A stretch of 64,000 nucleotides of DNA from Raffaelea ambrosiae (GCA_002778195.1 PCDI01000004.1:3260226-3324225); one strand, 5' to 3'. Shown: positions 24,383-38,994, counted from the stretch's first letter. Numbers and translations: made by a program. The notes: a model not told the origin generated them from the sequence alone.

Positions 24383-27300
24383 GGCCACCGCGAGGATTGA
24401 AGCGAGCGGCTAGAACGAGGCCAGGCGAACTGCTTTTCTTTGAAATAGAGTTTTAGGCAGGGATGGCAAGGAAGCGGCGGATGACGGACTTGTCGCTTGC
24501 CGAAAGCGCGATGGGGTAATATGGATAAAAAGGGCAGGATTGAGCGGACACGGCGGAGAGACGGCGACAGCAAGTCGCCGAAGATGAAAACGAGTTTGCT
24601 GGGCAGATGGCTGGTAATTATTTAAATCTGCTGGATGCCCCGGCCAGCAGAGCAGAGCACAGCACAGCACAGCACAGCACAACACAACACACGCGCACAC
24701 ACACGCACAGTCACCCTGAGTGAGGCACGCCTTCCACAGTGCAGATGAACGGCAAGAACCCGACAACTCGGATCAATCCCGCCCGAAGGGTTTCACTGAA
24801 GGCTAAAGTGCTTGGTCGCTATTTTGCCTTCGAGTCCTCTTTGGATGCCGCTCGACAACGATGGGTTCGATTGCGCGGGTGGCACGCCAAGAAACGGATA
24901 CTGCGGAGAACAATGACGCTGGCACGGAGGTGTCGGCGGTGATAAAAGGAAGCAAGAGTGAAGAAGTACTCGTAGACCAAAAAAAAAAAAAAAAGCGTAA
25001 AAAGAAAATTGAGAGAGAAGTTGGGCGGAGACGGCAGACACCGAATGCCGACAAGGGGGGCCTGTGCTTTTTGTTCGCTCCTGCGCCTAGTCAGCTCTCC
25101 CAGTAACTCATATATTATCAGCCGCCCGCTTGACTGGGCTGATGGGTCGATTTTGGTCGCAGACGGCTTTTGAGAGAACCCAAAATCCAGGCAACGAGAT
25201 CTTACTATGCACGGTGGTTGTTGGAAGGGCCAAACTCCCAAAGTTGGGGGCAAAGTCGGGACAGCCAAAAACCAAGACGAAAAGGCGAACGAGGCCAAAA
25301 AAAAAAAAAAAAAACATAGGGAACAGGGCTGGAAAAGCAGGGAAGGGCAACTGCCAGCCGCCCTATGCCAATTCTCTCTCGTTCTTTCCTTTTTTGTTTC
25401 CTTCGCTTTGTCACGTTATGCGCTCGGGTTTTGCTTTTGCACTCGGGTCATTCGCTTCGAGTTCTGCGAGAAGCACAGCAGAAGGCCTCTTTAATTGCGG
25501 GACGACTCGGCTTGACTCAGCATCCCTGAGCGGTGTGTGAACTGTGTGGACAGCTCTGTGAACAAATGCTCGAATCGTGCTCTGGTCGATCTTGTTGAGG
25601 TTATCTGACCATTTTGCTTGTCTATTGTCTGCCGAACCTGGGCTCAGTCGGCCGGTTTGGCCTGGTCGGGCTCGAACTGGACTGGGTGGGTAAACCGAGC
25701 TTGGACCAAGCACTGACATGGCTGGGCTTGTCGCCTATGAGCTTGTTTTTTCCCTTCCCTCCTCCTACTCGTACTGCCGCGTCCGCTAAAAACAAGACGA
25801 TGGCGAACCGATCCGGAAGCGCTCGGGGGACAATAGTACAATTTCTGCCTCATCGGGAGGGATCACACACACAACCACACGCGTGCGCCCTGCCAACCTA
25901 ATCTGCATGTCAGATGCTAGAGTAACATGGCCGGCTCATCCGTCCCATGGGTGCCAGTATCGTTCTGGCACGGACGTCTGGACTATCCCGACTGCGGCAG
26001 TTCTCTTATGCAGGACGAGAATTAGATGGCCCCCTTGATCTTTGCACCCACGCAGCCACAGTGGCGGAAAAAAAAAAAGACAACGGCATATATATAAGAC
26101 AAATAACAGGCCGAGGCCAGCAGTGAGGCAAAAAGGCCTATAAACAGCTAGTCTTCGAACAAGGAAAGCCGTTACAACACGAGACAACACCCTCCCTTCC
26201 TCTCAGCTCTCTCTTAGTCCGGGCCCGCAAAGTCTGGTCCGCAGGGATCTTTCATCAATCTAGCGTGCCAGATTCGATTTTGCGGCCCGGCTCATTGTCT
26301 CGAGACCGAGGTCCGGTTGAACAACCCTTCTTTTTTTTTTGCTCGAGTATTAATTAGTTGGTGATCGGGTTGGTGGCTGTCACATAATCGGTAGATCGTT
26401 ACTGATCGTTCGACTGTTAGTGATCGTTCGTCTGTACCTGCCCAGACCGGAGGGGGGGGGCGGAATAAAAAAAAAAGAATAAAAAAAAACCACCACATCC
26501 CCCGCAAACACAGTTACGAGATCTCGCACTTTGTTTTAAAACCCGCACATATCTGTAGTGGGCGGTCATGCTTTTGCAATCGACCATTTTTTTTTTTCAA
26601 CATGGTAAATTGTTCTTGATCCTGAGAGGATTGTGCCTGCATGTGAGCCTGCCAATTATTCTCGCTTTCGTATATACAGTCTTGTCTCGTTACTTTCGTT
26701 GCCTGTGCCATCATGTCCCATGTGTATCTTGTGGTGTGCAATGTTCCTTCAACCAGTCTGCCTTCAAGCGCAGATCTATCCCAATCTGCCAGAAGTCTCC
26801 ATCATGTAGCACACACATATATCCGGTGCAATCATACCCGAACTTGTTCCTTTTTGTGTGTGTGTGTGTCTATGCTCACTGGTTACTAGTTACGTGCTCA
26901 CTCATATGTACATTCAACCTATCAAACGTGATCTCAAAGCGTAACTCCAAAATCATAACCAGAAAATAACGGGACAGCCAAGCTAAGAAAAAGCAAAACA
27001 CGGCAAAAACGACAATTTATCATCCTAGAAAAACGCCACACCGAGTAGCTGGCAGGCAAGCTCATCGCCGCCCATTCACAGCTCGCTCGCATTTCGCCGC
27101 CGTCCATCGTCTGATCCCCTTCCGCCGCGTCCGAGGCCGTGTTTGCATAGTGCCACACATATGCCAACTTCTCCTGCTCCTTCCTTCTAAGTTGCATGTG
27201 TCGCTCAAGGGGCAATGTAAGAAAGGCGGTAATTAGCTAGTAGTATACAGGCTTGGGGGCAGCAAGCCAGAATTCACAGCCAGAAAACATGAGAAAGATA

Positions 27301-27731
27301 ACAAGACAACACCCCACTCCCCTTTTATCTTGCCGGACCGAAGGAGAATAGAAATATGTCCAGGCACTTCCAGCTGTTCCCGCTCACCATCTCTCTGCCC
27401 CCCCCCCGGTGTGGTACTGCCTATGCTTGTGCAGAACAACCCGAAATTCAGCAGAGCCACAGAAGCAATTTAAAAAAGTACCGAAAAAGAACGCGCTTTG
27501 GTATCTCAAGGGTATTGATGGGTATGAGAAAGATTGAAGAAATAAATAGAAAGAACAAAAAACATGGGGGGGACGGGAAATAAGAAAAAAAAAACAAGAA
27601 AAATAAGCAAGAGAAGAGAACTGCACTTGAAAAAAAAAAAAAAAAGGCACGTGAAAACCTTGACTCTGGGGACGCAAAATCTTCAAAAATTGACTGGTAT
27701 AGCTGGGCCGCAGTCGTGAAGGCCAGTACCG
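24383..27731. other. 3.3-kb intergenic region without a supported gene
   Basis: A CACAG tandem repeat lies at about 24655-24690, upstream of the regulator. Poly-A runs occur at 24980 and 25299, and a duplicated TGATCGTTCG element lies near 26402-26430. Pyrimidine- and purine-rich stretches alternate. I see no coding frame. Confidence 0.5.
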
Positions 27732-29405
27732 CTAGTACCGGTTATCCTCCCTCAGCCGGTTCCGAGAGCTCTGGGGATTCAGCCCGACACTCATCCGCCG
27801 GCTGCTCTTCGGGGGATACGCGCTTTCGCCAGTGGGCGGTGTATTGTTTGTCTCGAAAATCGGACGGTCGTAGCCGGGATTGCTGCGCATCGGCATCGGC
27901 GCCGGCATTTGCGTGGCATCGTAGCCAGGAGGGACCACAAACCCACTCTCATACGCCGGACGGAGAGAAACGTGCGAGTTGCCCTGCTGCTGAGCGAAGT
28001 ACTGCGGCTCATACGTCGTCATGCGCTGCTGCTGCTGCTGCTGCTGCGTTGGGGTCGGCATCGGGAACTGCGGCGGAGCTTGCTGCTGCGTAGGTGGTGG
28101 CGTTGGCGTAGAGGCTGATCGCATCTGCGCAAGCTGCGCCACAGACCCATTCATCAGTGCCGGCGGAGGGGTCGATGTGTTGCGCATAGCGCCACCAGGC
28201 CCAGCCTCACCTCTGCCACCATCGCGTGACATGACAGAGTCCAGCAGGCGCTGGCGATGAGGGGACTCGCCCGTGTTCGAAGTCGACGGCCGTGCCGGCT
28301 GCACATCCCCCGTCGTGCTCGTTGATATGGACGACAGTGACGGGCGCCGGCCGTGTGAGCTTTCCGATGACGGCGACGGCAACTCGTACTCGCCGGGCTC
28401 GATGCCGAAGATCGCCTCGTAGTTTTGCAGCAGCAGAGCAAACACGGGCGCAGGAATGTTGAGTGTCGGTGAGAACACGATACCAACATTTCGCACCGTC
28501 ATCTTGTTCTGGTCCGAGTGGTTGATGATCTTGATTAGGAATGCCACCAAGTACTTGAGCAGCGTGGCGTTGGCTTGTGGCAGCCGCTGTGCCAGCTCGT
28601 TGAGAGCCGCCAGCTTGTCCTCCTGGTTGGCCATCTCCGTCACAGACAGGAACTGCATGTGCAGATCCCGCGTCAGGATCGTCGTCGGCAGCTCACGCAG
28701 ATACATCTTGAGCAGAGACGCAATCGCATGGATATCGTGGTAGTTCTCATCAGCCAACAGGTTGACATCGCTCTCGTTGTTGAAGCGCTCGCGCAACTGC
28801 TTGATGATCACGTTGGACCCGCTCAACCGGAATATGCCTTCCTCGTAGACCGCATTGCGCGCATCCAGATACTGGATACAGCGGTACACCACAGCCGGCA
28901 GAGGCACCTTGACGTCGACGGGGCCGTTGTAGCGCACAGCCTCGGCCAGCGGCGCTCCAAATACCTGCCGTGTCTGTCCTGGAAGAGAGCCATTGCCTCC
29001 GTTGCCTTGGCCAGCGCCAGGCCCGCTAGAAGCACTGTCGCCAAACAAAGAATCCTGAGCACCGTCGCCAGACGTGCGCACCTTTGTGCCGAATCCGAAG
29101 AAGCTGCGCTTCCTCGCCTTCTTTTCGTCGATTGTCGGAGGCACCATCAGGTTCCCCCCCAGAAGTGCCTTGCTGCCCCAGGACGACGAGTCCGAAATGA
29201 CCTGCGGATCGCGAGGCGCCGAGATGGAATAAGGTGACTGCGATGACATGGTCTGCGGTTTTTCCACTTCCTGGACCGATCGGTGCTGGCGTGTGCCTGG
29301 GGCCCCTTGTGGGAGCTCGCCTTGTTGCATGGTTTCATAGCTCACGCCAATCAGAGAATCCTTGCTATCCACAGACAACTGCTTCTGCGATTGCTTCTGC
29401 AGCAG

Positions 29406-29466
<61 letters not shown>

Positions 29467-29477
29467 TTCTGCTGTTG

Positions 29478-29518
<41 letters not shown>

Positions 29519-32500
29519 TCTGCAGCTGCTTCTTGTTTTGCACAGACTTCTTCTTGGAGGAAACAGCGCTGGCCAGTTGCGCGCCCTTCTTGCTGCCAAA
29601 GGACGAGTCGTCCTCGTCGCCAGGATCCCGGTAGTCAATCCACCGCAACAGGGCATCCACCCACTGGTCGCGCTCCACGTCACTCTCTGCACACAGAACG
29701 TGCTTGGTCACCGCTGTGGGGTCCTTCTTCTTCGGTTCCAAGATGAGGAAGGCATGTCGGTACTGGTTGTCATGGTCGTCCGTGGAGCTGTTTAAGGCTG
29801 CCGTGCTCGCGCGCGACGGCGACGCGTTTTCGTTCTGCTGCGATTGTTTGCCAATCTGCGCATTTTGTAGCTTGATCGTGCCAAGGTGAGCACCACCTGG
29901 CGTCTCGTAGTACTTGAGATGCGGGCCGTCCAGCATAAAGAACCGGGCCTTCCAGCCGCCGAAGTTCTTGCCACGCTTTGTGAGGTAGCCATTCTTGAAC
30001 GGTCGACCGCTGACCGCTAATTTTATGTTGTTGTTCCTGCCTTCGCGTTTGTTTTCATCGTGCGTGGAGCCGGTCTCATCAGCATTTGGCGGGAGGATGT
30101 TGGTCGAGAGATAGCGGCACAAATGGAGAGCCGCCGTCTCGTCCAACGGTGTGTTTAGCAGCTCGTCCAGGTAGATGTTGAGTGCTTGCCGGCGGGCGTC
30201 CAACTTGGCCGGCGCATGGCCAGTAAAGAGCGACCGGTCTGGAGTGCGTGCAGTGAAGCTGCGGCACTGCTTTAGCCGCTGGTCCAATTTAGCGAGAGAG
30301 GATGTGTCTTTCTCGACGCGCCACAGTTCGCCACTATCTGCCCGCGAAAACACGGCCAGGGTGAATACCGGGTCCTCTTCCAACTGCGTCAACGCTATCA
30401 AGCTGGCTCGGGACGGCTTCATACGCGACGAGGCAACCTTGACGTCAATGGAAGGCAGTGCGTTGGGGGGTAGCAGCAGGTCGGGGAACTCCTCCGTCAC
30501 GAAACCCTTGTAGACACGGGTGCGCTCTACCGGGATGTCGCGACTGCTTTCGACAGACTTCGTGGACGGGCTTGATGGGGTCGTATTGGACTCGCTTGCC
30601 ATTTTCACGACGTTCAGGGGCTTGGGAGAGGTCAGGACAAGCGGCTCGCCAGGGGCCGGGGACGGTGTCTGGAGCGGCGTATTGGGGGGGAGGGGAATCG
30701 GCTGGCGAGGCGGTCGGGGTGAGAGCGGACCGGTGAAGTTGGCCCCCATCCGCGGTGACAGTGGAGGAGAATGCAGAGGCGATTTCAGCCCCATGGGTGG
30801 TGGCCGTGGGCTGGCTGGGAGCCCGGGACTGAGAATCGGTGCCGCGAGGCTGTTGGGCACGGCAATGTTCCTGCCCTTAGCAGCAGGGCCATTGCTGCCG
30901 CCACTCAGCACACTGTCCAAGGACGCGGGTACCTGTTGTGCCTGCGCCATCACGGTCTGGCTGACAGGTGGGCTGGACGGCACGTCTCCCTGCGGAGTCG
31001 CCGACGGGGCTTCTTTGGCTGTGCTGTGGGCGCTGCTGCTCTTCTTGCTCTTCTTAGACAGGCTGCGCATCTCGGCCTCTTTCTGGACGAGGATTTCGCG
31101 AACACGGTCGTCTTCCTCCCTTGTGCGGCGTCGTCCTCGCTTCTCCGTCTCCTTGGGTCCTGCCACGTTCAGCAGAGAATCGTAGTCCGAGTCCGACTCC
31201 AGTGCCTCTTCATCAGGAGGCAATGTCGGGCTCAGATTCGACTCCCGCAGCATTAACGGAGCCGGAGGTGGTCTCCGCGGCGGCGGGGCCAGCGGAGGCG
31301 GGAAGGGAGCGCCTGCAGGCGAATCGGCAGAAGACATGGTCGCTTGCGGAGGGGGTCTCCGCGGCGGAGGCAGCTGCGGCGGTTTGCTCGGCACACTCCG
31401 GGATGGCGGCAGGGACAGACTGATGGGGAGATCCTTACTAGCTTCGGCGGCTTTCCTGGCGTCGTCAGCCTGCCGGTCCTCGGCCTCGTGGTCGTAGTTG
31501 TCGAGAGCGTGGTCCTGCGGCCGCGGCATCGCCTCGACGGGATCCAGCAGGGCGGCAGCGACCGAGGTTGTCCCGTAGGGTGGCTGGTCGGCAGGCGGTG
31601 TGATGGGATATGGAGCTATGGCCAGATCGATGTCGGCAGACTGGACGGGAGAAGGAACGGGCGAGTCCTTGGCAGGAGACGAAGGGACAACGACGTCGGC
31701 AACGGCGCGATCTCCTGCTGGGCCGGACGGGGCTGCTCCTGTTGCTAGTGGCGGAAGCTTCCTATCGCTCCTATCGCCGGCATACTGTTGTGTGCCCCGC
31801 AGAGAAGTGACCGTGGCCGAGACAGCGGCGGCCAGCTGGCGCTCTTCTTGGTCGGGCAAGACTTCCCGCAGCTTCTTCCGGTATTTCTCCTTCTCTTTGA
31901 GCGCCCGCTCCAGGTCCTTGTTGAGGCCCAGGATCATGGCCCTCTGCTTGTCGACAAGACGCCATAATTGCGAGTTCTGCTGGGACTGCGCCTGCTTCTC
32001 CCGGAGCAGGTGTTCGATGACGGCTTCGGGACTGCCGGCAGCCTTGATGATGGACGGTATATCGGGCAGAGACGAGCTGTCGGTGGAATCTTTGCGGTGG
32101 GCAGAGCCGTTCGACAGCGCAGATATGCCAGAGTCGACTGAGGGGTTCCGCTTCGAGCCGCTGGCAGTCTCAGCGCGGGGCATCGTCGAGGGACCAGCCA
32201 TGTCGGCTCGTGATGTGGTCGATGAGCCTGCCGGAGGCTTCTGATTCACAACAGAGTCGGAAACGCTTCGGTTGTCATTTGGGTAGCGGGAGGAGATGCG
32301 TGGTCTGCGCGTGAAGAGTGTTAGAGAATAAAGTGGGTCCGATTACAAATGGTACCAAGACACAAAGACAAAAAAAAGACAAAAGACAGAGCGACATAGT
32401 AGGCAGGAGAGGCCGAAAAAAGGACAAAAGGCAGAGCGCGATGGTCTGCACTAGCCAGGCGCTGACTTGAACACAGTCATCTCCCAGTGGGGGATCCGCT

Positions 32501-33998
32501 CTTGCAATGCCTTCGCCAGGAAGGGGGGAGAGTTGGTCTGACTAACCCTGGGCTCTGGCTGTGCTCGACAGGCGACGATGCCTCCGACGACGAGTCGCTG
32601 TTGAAGTATGTCTTCTCGGTACCCAATTTCTGCTGATCGCAAGCGAGAGCCGTTGCGTACTGAGCCGTTGCGTCAGTCTGGGGACTGTCCAACGAGTCCC
32701 GCGAGAGGTTCTTCGTGTGCGGGTTGGCCGACGAGCGCGCGGCCGGAAAGGAAAAATTGAAGGAGGTCGGACTGGTGCCCTGTGGGAGAGGAACAACGCT
32801 CGTCTGGAGTGGACTGGGAGCAGTCCTTCGTGGAGATCTGTTTTGTAAAAGAAAAGAGCCGAGTTAGCGAGCTGGTTGTCGACGGCGACAAGGAGCTGCG
32901 AGCGAGCACCCCCAGTGAGACAGTTTCACAGCAGATGGGCTTGGGTGTTCGTGAGAGAGACAAGGATGCAGGCGAGGGCAGTGACAGGATTCGACAAGGT
33001 AGTCTCTGCGCCTGTGGGGGAGAGAAAAGGTGCTGGTCTCGTCGTACAATCTGGTCTAGGCTCGTCGCTGCTTTGGTCGCGGCGGTGTCCCTTCTTGCTT
33101 TGGGCGCTCGTGCGACAGAGCCAAGCGCTTGGGTGACTCTGGGCAGAAGGACGAGAGGCAATTGAGGGTTTGAAGTTGGGGTGAGATTTGCGAAGAGGAG
33201 TGGAAGCCACGGAGACAAAAGTAGTTCCAGCAACCAGAGTGTGAAGGGAGTGGAAGAGACGAAGAAACATAAAAATAGAGACAGGCCAGACAAAGAAAGC
33301 AGGAACAAAGTGCCAGGCTGACGGGATGGCCACACAGACACAGACAGGGGTTGCTGGGCAGGTGACGGCATAGAAGTAAAGCACAGCGCACGATTGGGGG
33401 GGAAGCGAGGAAGACGGGCTCTCCGGGGCGGGCGTGTGCGTGGTGTTGTAGTTTTGGATGTTTCACTGTTCGCTTGTGGCTGTCTTTGGGTCTCTTCTTA
33501 CCTGGGCGACAAAGGGACGGTGTTGTAGGGGTTGCTTTGCGCAATAGCAGCAAAGCCGGCAGAGGCGGCGCGGTTCTGGGTCTGTGCCGTCCTGGCGGCG
33601 GCCGACGTGCTGTCGAAGGTTGGTCGCGAGAAGGAGGTCGTGGGCGAGGGCGGAAAGGAGGGCGACGACGGCGACGCGCGAGCGTAGCCTGAGGAGGAGG
33701 TCGACAGCGCTGGGGAGATTGGCGAATCCGGCGAGCTGGGCTGCTGCTGCTGTTGCTGCTGGTAGAGCTGGCGGGCGGTGGACGAGAGAGAGACGTCTGC
33801 GAGTCTTGGCTTCTGTCTCTGAGACGGATGACGCCGCTGACTAGTGGGAGGCTGACGTTGCTGCTGATGCTGTTGCTGATGCTGTGGATGAGGTGGATTG
33901 TGAGGCTGCTGAGACGAAGAGGCCGTTGGCTGGTACGGGTGGGCAAGCTGGGCGGAGTCAGACAAGCCTGGACTGCTCTGGAGCGCAAGCTGCGACAT
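27732..33998 (-). CDS. BEM3-like: BEM3-like Rho GTPase-activating protein (PX-PH-RhoGAP)
   Basis: Predicted exons are 33998..33502, 32837..32547 and 32304..27732, giving 1786 residues. The introns (GTAAGA...AACAG, 664 bp; GTTAGT...CGCAG, 242 bp) are both phase 2 and join in frame. Intron 1 is long for this window and may hide a further exon. Order: disordered Ser/Pro/Gln N-terminus; coiled coil near 360-415; proline-rich stretches; PX domain near 880-1000; PH domain near 1025-1155 (GYLTKRGKNFGGWKARFFML); a long poly-Gln tract near 1190-1230; RhoGAP domain near 1375-1565 with the catalytic arginine in GIFRLSG and LLKMYLRELP. BEM3-type proteins stimulate GTP hydrolysis by Cdc42/Rho at membranes rich in phosphoinositides and govern polarity and hyphal growth. 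The frame continues upstream of 32249, where it meets a GTG and not an ATG, which is why the two small N-terminal exons are needed. Confidence 0.88.
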
Positions 33999-36900
33999 GG
34001 TCCACTATGCGTGTGTGCGAGTGGGAGGCGGGAGCCGCAGAATGGGGAAGGCACGGGTGTGCGAAGGGGCGAGCCTGAGAGGAGCCTGACAGCAGAAGCC
34101 CCGAGATGGCAGGTGCCAGGAGGACGGGAGAGCGCCGACAGCCAATGGGGGGGGGGGCGCAGACCAGGACGAGACGGTCAGGTAGCGACGACGGTTCAGG
34201 GCCCAGAAAAAAGGGTCAGAGCTTTGGAGGAGGAAGAGGTGAGGGAGGGGAGGGACGGAAGGTGCGAGCGGGCGGACGAAGGAGGGGGTACCACAGAACG
34301 CCCGCGCAGGAGGTTTCGAGGTTTCGAGATGCCTGGATGACCCTGATTGACGTCGCATATATGGGCGGAACGGCGGCTGCGTGCTCGGGAGGGCGCAAGA
34401 GGGCAATAAGAGGGCGAAATTAAGGTTGAGGGCGACGAGACGAGGCGCACGAGAGAAGAGGAGAATGAGAAGAAATGAAAAGAAAGGGCTGCAGACAATA
34501 AAACATGAAAAGAACATGAAAAGAGTAAAGGAAAAAAAGATTGAGAAGAAATTAGTCGACCAGGCTAACTGCAGGCGAAAACGGCAGGCGCGGCAGGTAC
34601 AAGAAGACAAGGCAGGCACGACTGCAAAAGCCAGGGCGCAGAGAACAGCCTCCGAATGGAGCTGCACAGTTTATTAGTTAGTTACTGTTATGTGTGTATT
34701 GCACGCCCACTCTAGACATGCAGCAACTCGTCCGTGGCAAGAAAGCACGACAAAGAAGAGGGCGAAGGGCGAGCAGTGACGGCGGTGGAATAAGTACTAA
34801 CTACAGTATAAATTACATAGTACGAGTAGACAGGCCACGAGCAGAACAGCACGAACAGATGGCCAGAACCATGGGCGACATGCATGGTCCTTCTCCCTGG
34901 TCCCTGCTAGTTGCCAGTAGCTCGTGGTAAGATGCAGTAATAAGGTGCATCGAACAAAGCCAGGCCGGCGAAAACGGAGCCACGCACTGGGGCGGTCCAA
35001 AACAGGGCGGGTTGCCCGAACAGGCGACCGTTTTGGCTGCAATAGCTGTGATGGGGCGGCTGCTGAAGAAAGGACGAGTCAGCCTGGCCTGTGCGTGGCA
35101 GGTGCGATCGAGCAGCGCAGAGCCTCCGGAAGAGGCAGGCACAGAGGTGTGCAAATTAAAGTAAAACAGGCACGGCGCATCGGAGACAAAAAAGGGTCTA
35201 CGACGTTGGGGAAAATCAGGAAAAATCAGGGAAACCAGGAAACGAGCCTCTGCATCGCCAGACAGACGACGCTCCGCGGCTGCCGGGGCCACCAGCGCTG
35301 CAACATACAGTGCTATGCGCCCTGAGGCACGCCCGTCCAGCCCAGACGCCCAATGCACAAGCAATGCAACGCTGGCGTGCCAGCAAGGCGAGCTGCTATT
35401 AGCTGCTATTGCTATTAGCTGCTGCTGCCAGGAGTCTCTCAGAAATCACGAAAGCGCTCAAATATACAAGGGAAGAAAAGAATGGAAAAGAAAAACCGTT
35501 GGAACGGGATGGACGGAAACGACAAAATCGACTCGTCAGTTGCCAGGTGCCAACATCCACTCTCCCCACACCACAATGGCTCCAGGCGGCCTGCAGCACG
35601 CCTGCGCACCTGAACAAGACGGACATGGTTGCGCAGACCGCAATCTCGTCGTCTGCGTCTGTCTACATCGTCTGTAGCCAGACGGTCCATTCATCGGCCG
35701 CGAAAGCGCCCCCACCCTCCCACGACGGACGGCGACGTTCCCCCAGCGGTGACCGGCAGGCCTTAATTAAAAGCGCCCCCTCACCTCTGCCGCTGCTGCG
35801 TGGTTGCGGTGGAGCTGGGCTGTCTACTTTGTACAATGAGGAACCATCTCCGGGTTTCAGGAAATTGGGGTCCAGCCCAGCGTCATCAGGTTCTGGCACG
35901 GGAGAACAGCTAAACCCAGAAGAGTGCTTGCCAGCGACAAGCCGCACGGCGACACTGCCGGCCGTTTTTTTCCCTCTCACTGCTCTTTATTACAGATCTG
36001 CGGTTGCTGACTGGAATGCTGTCATTTAGACAGCTTTGGACTGAGGATAGCTGGGGTTAGCGCGGGAGAACGCCCCAAGGCATAATCGCAAACCACCGAA
36101 GGCCAGCCAAAGGAGGCAGTTGAAAAGACAAAGAGGAACCCACTGCACCCTACGAAGTATGACTACGAAGTACTCGTAGGAGTGGGAGCAGTTATCTTGC
36201 TAAGCACTATGCACGTCTGGCTGTCCTGCACCTGTCCCACCATATGCGCCTGCAGTACAGTCCGGCAGAACCGAGGGATGCGCATACGGGTGCATGCGAG
36301 TGGTCTTGACAGCTGCCTGGAAACGGAGAGTCTGCCGTTCCGTCAGACGCAACCCACTGCGCTGCAGAAACCCGCCGTCCCGCGATCCCATGCAGCAGCC
36401 CCGGCCGAAGTGGCCTCACTATTTGGACTTGGCCCATTGCGGAGGCAGACAGAGGCAGTCCCTGTGTGATATGGCGGGTTTGGGCAGATTTGGACCCGCC
36501 GGAACGTCAAGGTGAGCTCATCAACTCACCGCACATCAATACGGCCAGGGGGTGTGATAGCAACTACGAGTACGGTGTACGTACGAGTTAGACCACACTG
36601 CTGACTCGGGGGTATTGCAGTCGGGCAAAGAAGCTTCTTTCCTTTGCCAGCCGCTCTTCACTCCACCGGCGGACTGCATGTTTTTCACTACTCGTACATA
36701 CTATGTACTATGGTAGTTAGTACTCTGTATGTACTCGTACTACGACTATTTCCATCCCCTGGCTAGTCTTCCATAGTATGGAGTCTACTAGTGCTGGGAC
36801 CCTATCAACGGTTTGCGTGTTGGCCCCAGCACGCCACAGCAACACGCGAGGAAAGGGGGCCCAGAGACGAAGACAGCAATAATGCCGTGCGGAGAAGTCT

Positions 36901-38159
36901 TTGTGGCTGGCTTCTCTTTGTCTGCGCCTGGACGCCACACCATACTACTATGTACTAGTACGACCTGCACACGCTCCGGTGTACAAAGCTGAAGACGAAA
37001 ATACATGGCAGAAACTTGCTTGGCAGCACAGATGGCCCGCTCATCAACGGCATTCGCCATTTGTTCGACAGACCAGGCCAACTGCTTCGAGACAAGACTG
37101 CTCTATGCTGGAATTCCTCCTCTCCCGTTGGCCTCCACCTCGGGGGCTTGGTTTCGTTTCCCGCCTCTGGCCGTTCACGCCCACGCGACAACGAGGCATC
37201 CCTTCCAAGTCCACAGCAGAAAAAGAAAGCAAACAGCAAAGCAAACCCAGCCCATGGGACAAACCACCCAACCCAGACCAGCCGTCCAAAACGCCAAAAC
37301 GGCAGCAGCCTAAGGCCGCTAACCTGCATATCCCTGCATCCTTTTGCTGGTGGTGTGGGGATTACCCCTTTCTTTGCTTTTTACTCTGTTCCTCTTTCGG
37401 ATAAGGGTTGGAAAGAGTTGGAAAAAGAAATCTAGGCCCGCGACCGCCCAATCAGTGCCTGCATCTGGCCTTTCTCCCATCCCCATTCCCTCAAATGGCC
37501 GAGCGCACGTGAAAGCGAATGAACGCCTTCAGTGCGCCGGTAGGTATGGATCATGGATGTACAATACGGTGTACTACTCGTATGTACCCGTACGGACGGG
37601 TATGTTCATCTGTTGGCTCTACGATTAGAACTGCGCAGAGCTCCAGAGCCGATGAAATCTGCGGAAACAGTCGGCTTCCGGATACTCCCCCTTCCCATGC
37701 GGATTTGTATTTTGCCTTCCCTGCTTCTGTTTCCCCTTCATCCCTGAGTGATCTCGTGCCGCGAAGCATCCCGCATGCACAACTACTTTGTAACTAGTAA
37801 GTGGTGGCAATCGCCAATCAGCGTGATCACCGAGGACTTGGACCCAGGAGGCAACTAATTGGAGGGAGCGTTCCGTTTGGGAATTGTTGGCGGTGTGACG
37901 GGACACCCAGCGGACGGTCCTCCTTATTTGCGGCACCTTGCAAAAGTTCTCGGGTGTGTGGTAGCAGCCATGCGCGCACTTTCACACCTCTCCGCAGGCG
38001 CACGCACACTTCTCGCCTCGCAGTGTATGATTTGCTGTGCTGACCACCACTGGTGCGCGCGTTCTTACATACATAGTACTATGTAGTATAACGCGATTGG
38101 TGCCAGCAAAGCAATAGCAAAACAGAGCAATAAATGGGGGGGGGCCGCATGCCATTCAC

Positions 38160-38216
38160 ACATGCACAAATGCACAACTGCACAACTGCACAACTGCACA
38201 AATGCACAACTGCGCA
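38160..38216 (+). repeat. 8-bp tandem repeat TGCACAAC/A
   Basis: Six to seven copies of TGCACAAC or TGCACAAA head to tail in intergenic DNA. No spacers of CRISPR type are present. Confidence 0.85.
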
Positions 38217-38954
38217 GCGACACGGCTGTCTCAACCGTCTTGTCCAATCAGCGGCAGCATGCCATGGCTTGTCAAAACAGTGCAACAGGGCCAACACAAC
38301 AATACAGGAGACATAGTTTTGTCGTCGTCTTTTTTGACACAGGCATTGTTGATCCCGAGAGCCCCAAAAAAGAAAAGCTTAAATGGCGCTATGGTGGTCA
38401 TGGCGGCAGCAAGATCAAAGAGGAGCCATAAGCCTTGCGGCTATCTTTCGACGCGAAGGGAACGGGAAAGGAAGCAGCTAGCTTCCGTTCCGTGTTGTCA
38501 TCAGGGCTGTGGCGGGTTGTCTTAGCTGCTATTAGTTATTGCGCGAAACCGCATCGGTCGGCTAACGGGAATCGCTCTCCCTCTCAGGTGACCGGGACAA
38601 AGAGGCCATATGACAGTGCGTCATTGTTGTGCTGTTTCTTATGTCTACTCTTGCTCATCAGTTTCGTCTCATATTGTTCGAGGGGGGTTGTTGGCCGTCT
38701 TGAAACGCGGAGACGGTGGCGTCCGAGCGACAATGGATATTTGAGAAAGCAAGGCAGCGCGGCAGCCACTTGCTTGTTGGTGCTGTTGTTGCTGCTGTTG
38801 CTGCTGTTGTTGTTTTTTCGACTTCTCGCACAATTTATTCTTGTTTTGCTTTCCAGGAGGCTCTGGAGGGCGATGCTCCGGGGTCCGAAAAGGGGAGGGA
38901 CCAGGCCAGTCCAACACGAGACCTGTTTCGACGCAGTGAGATGGTGTCCTATCT

Positions 38955-38994
38955 TGACGGTTTGATGGTTTGACGGTTTGACGGTTTGACGCTG
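38955..38994 (+). repeat. 9-bp tandem repeat GGTTTGACG
   Basis: About four copies of GGTTTGACG/GGTTTGATG in tandem in intergenic DNA. Confidence 0.8.

Noticed and set aside
34005..34667. 220-codon minus-strand frame with hydrophobic stretch
   Set aside because: It overlaps the promoter and leader of the BEM3-like gene, its hydrophobic part comes from a pyrimidine-rich run, and no domain is recognisable.
38160..38216. CRISPR-like tandem array
   Set aside because: The 8-bp units are contiguous without spacers; this is a eukaryotic microsatellite.
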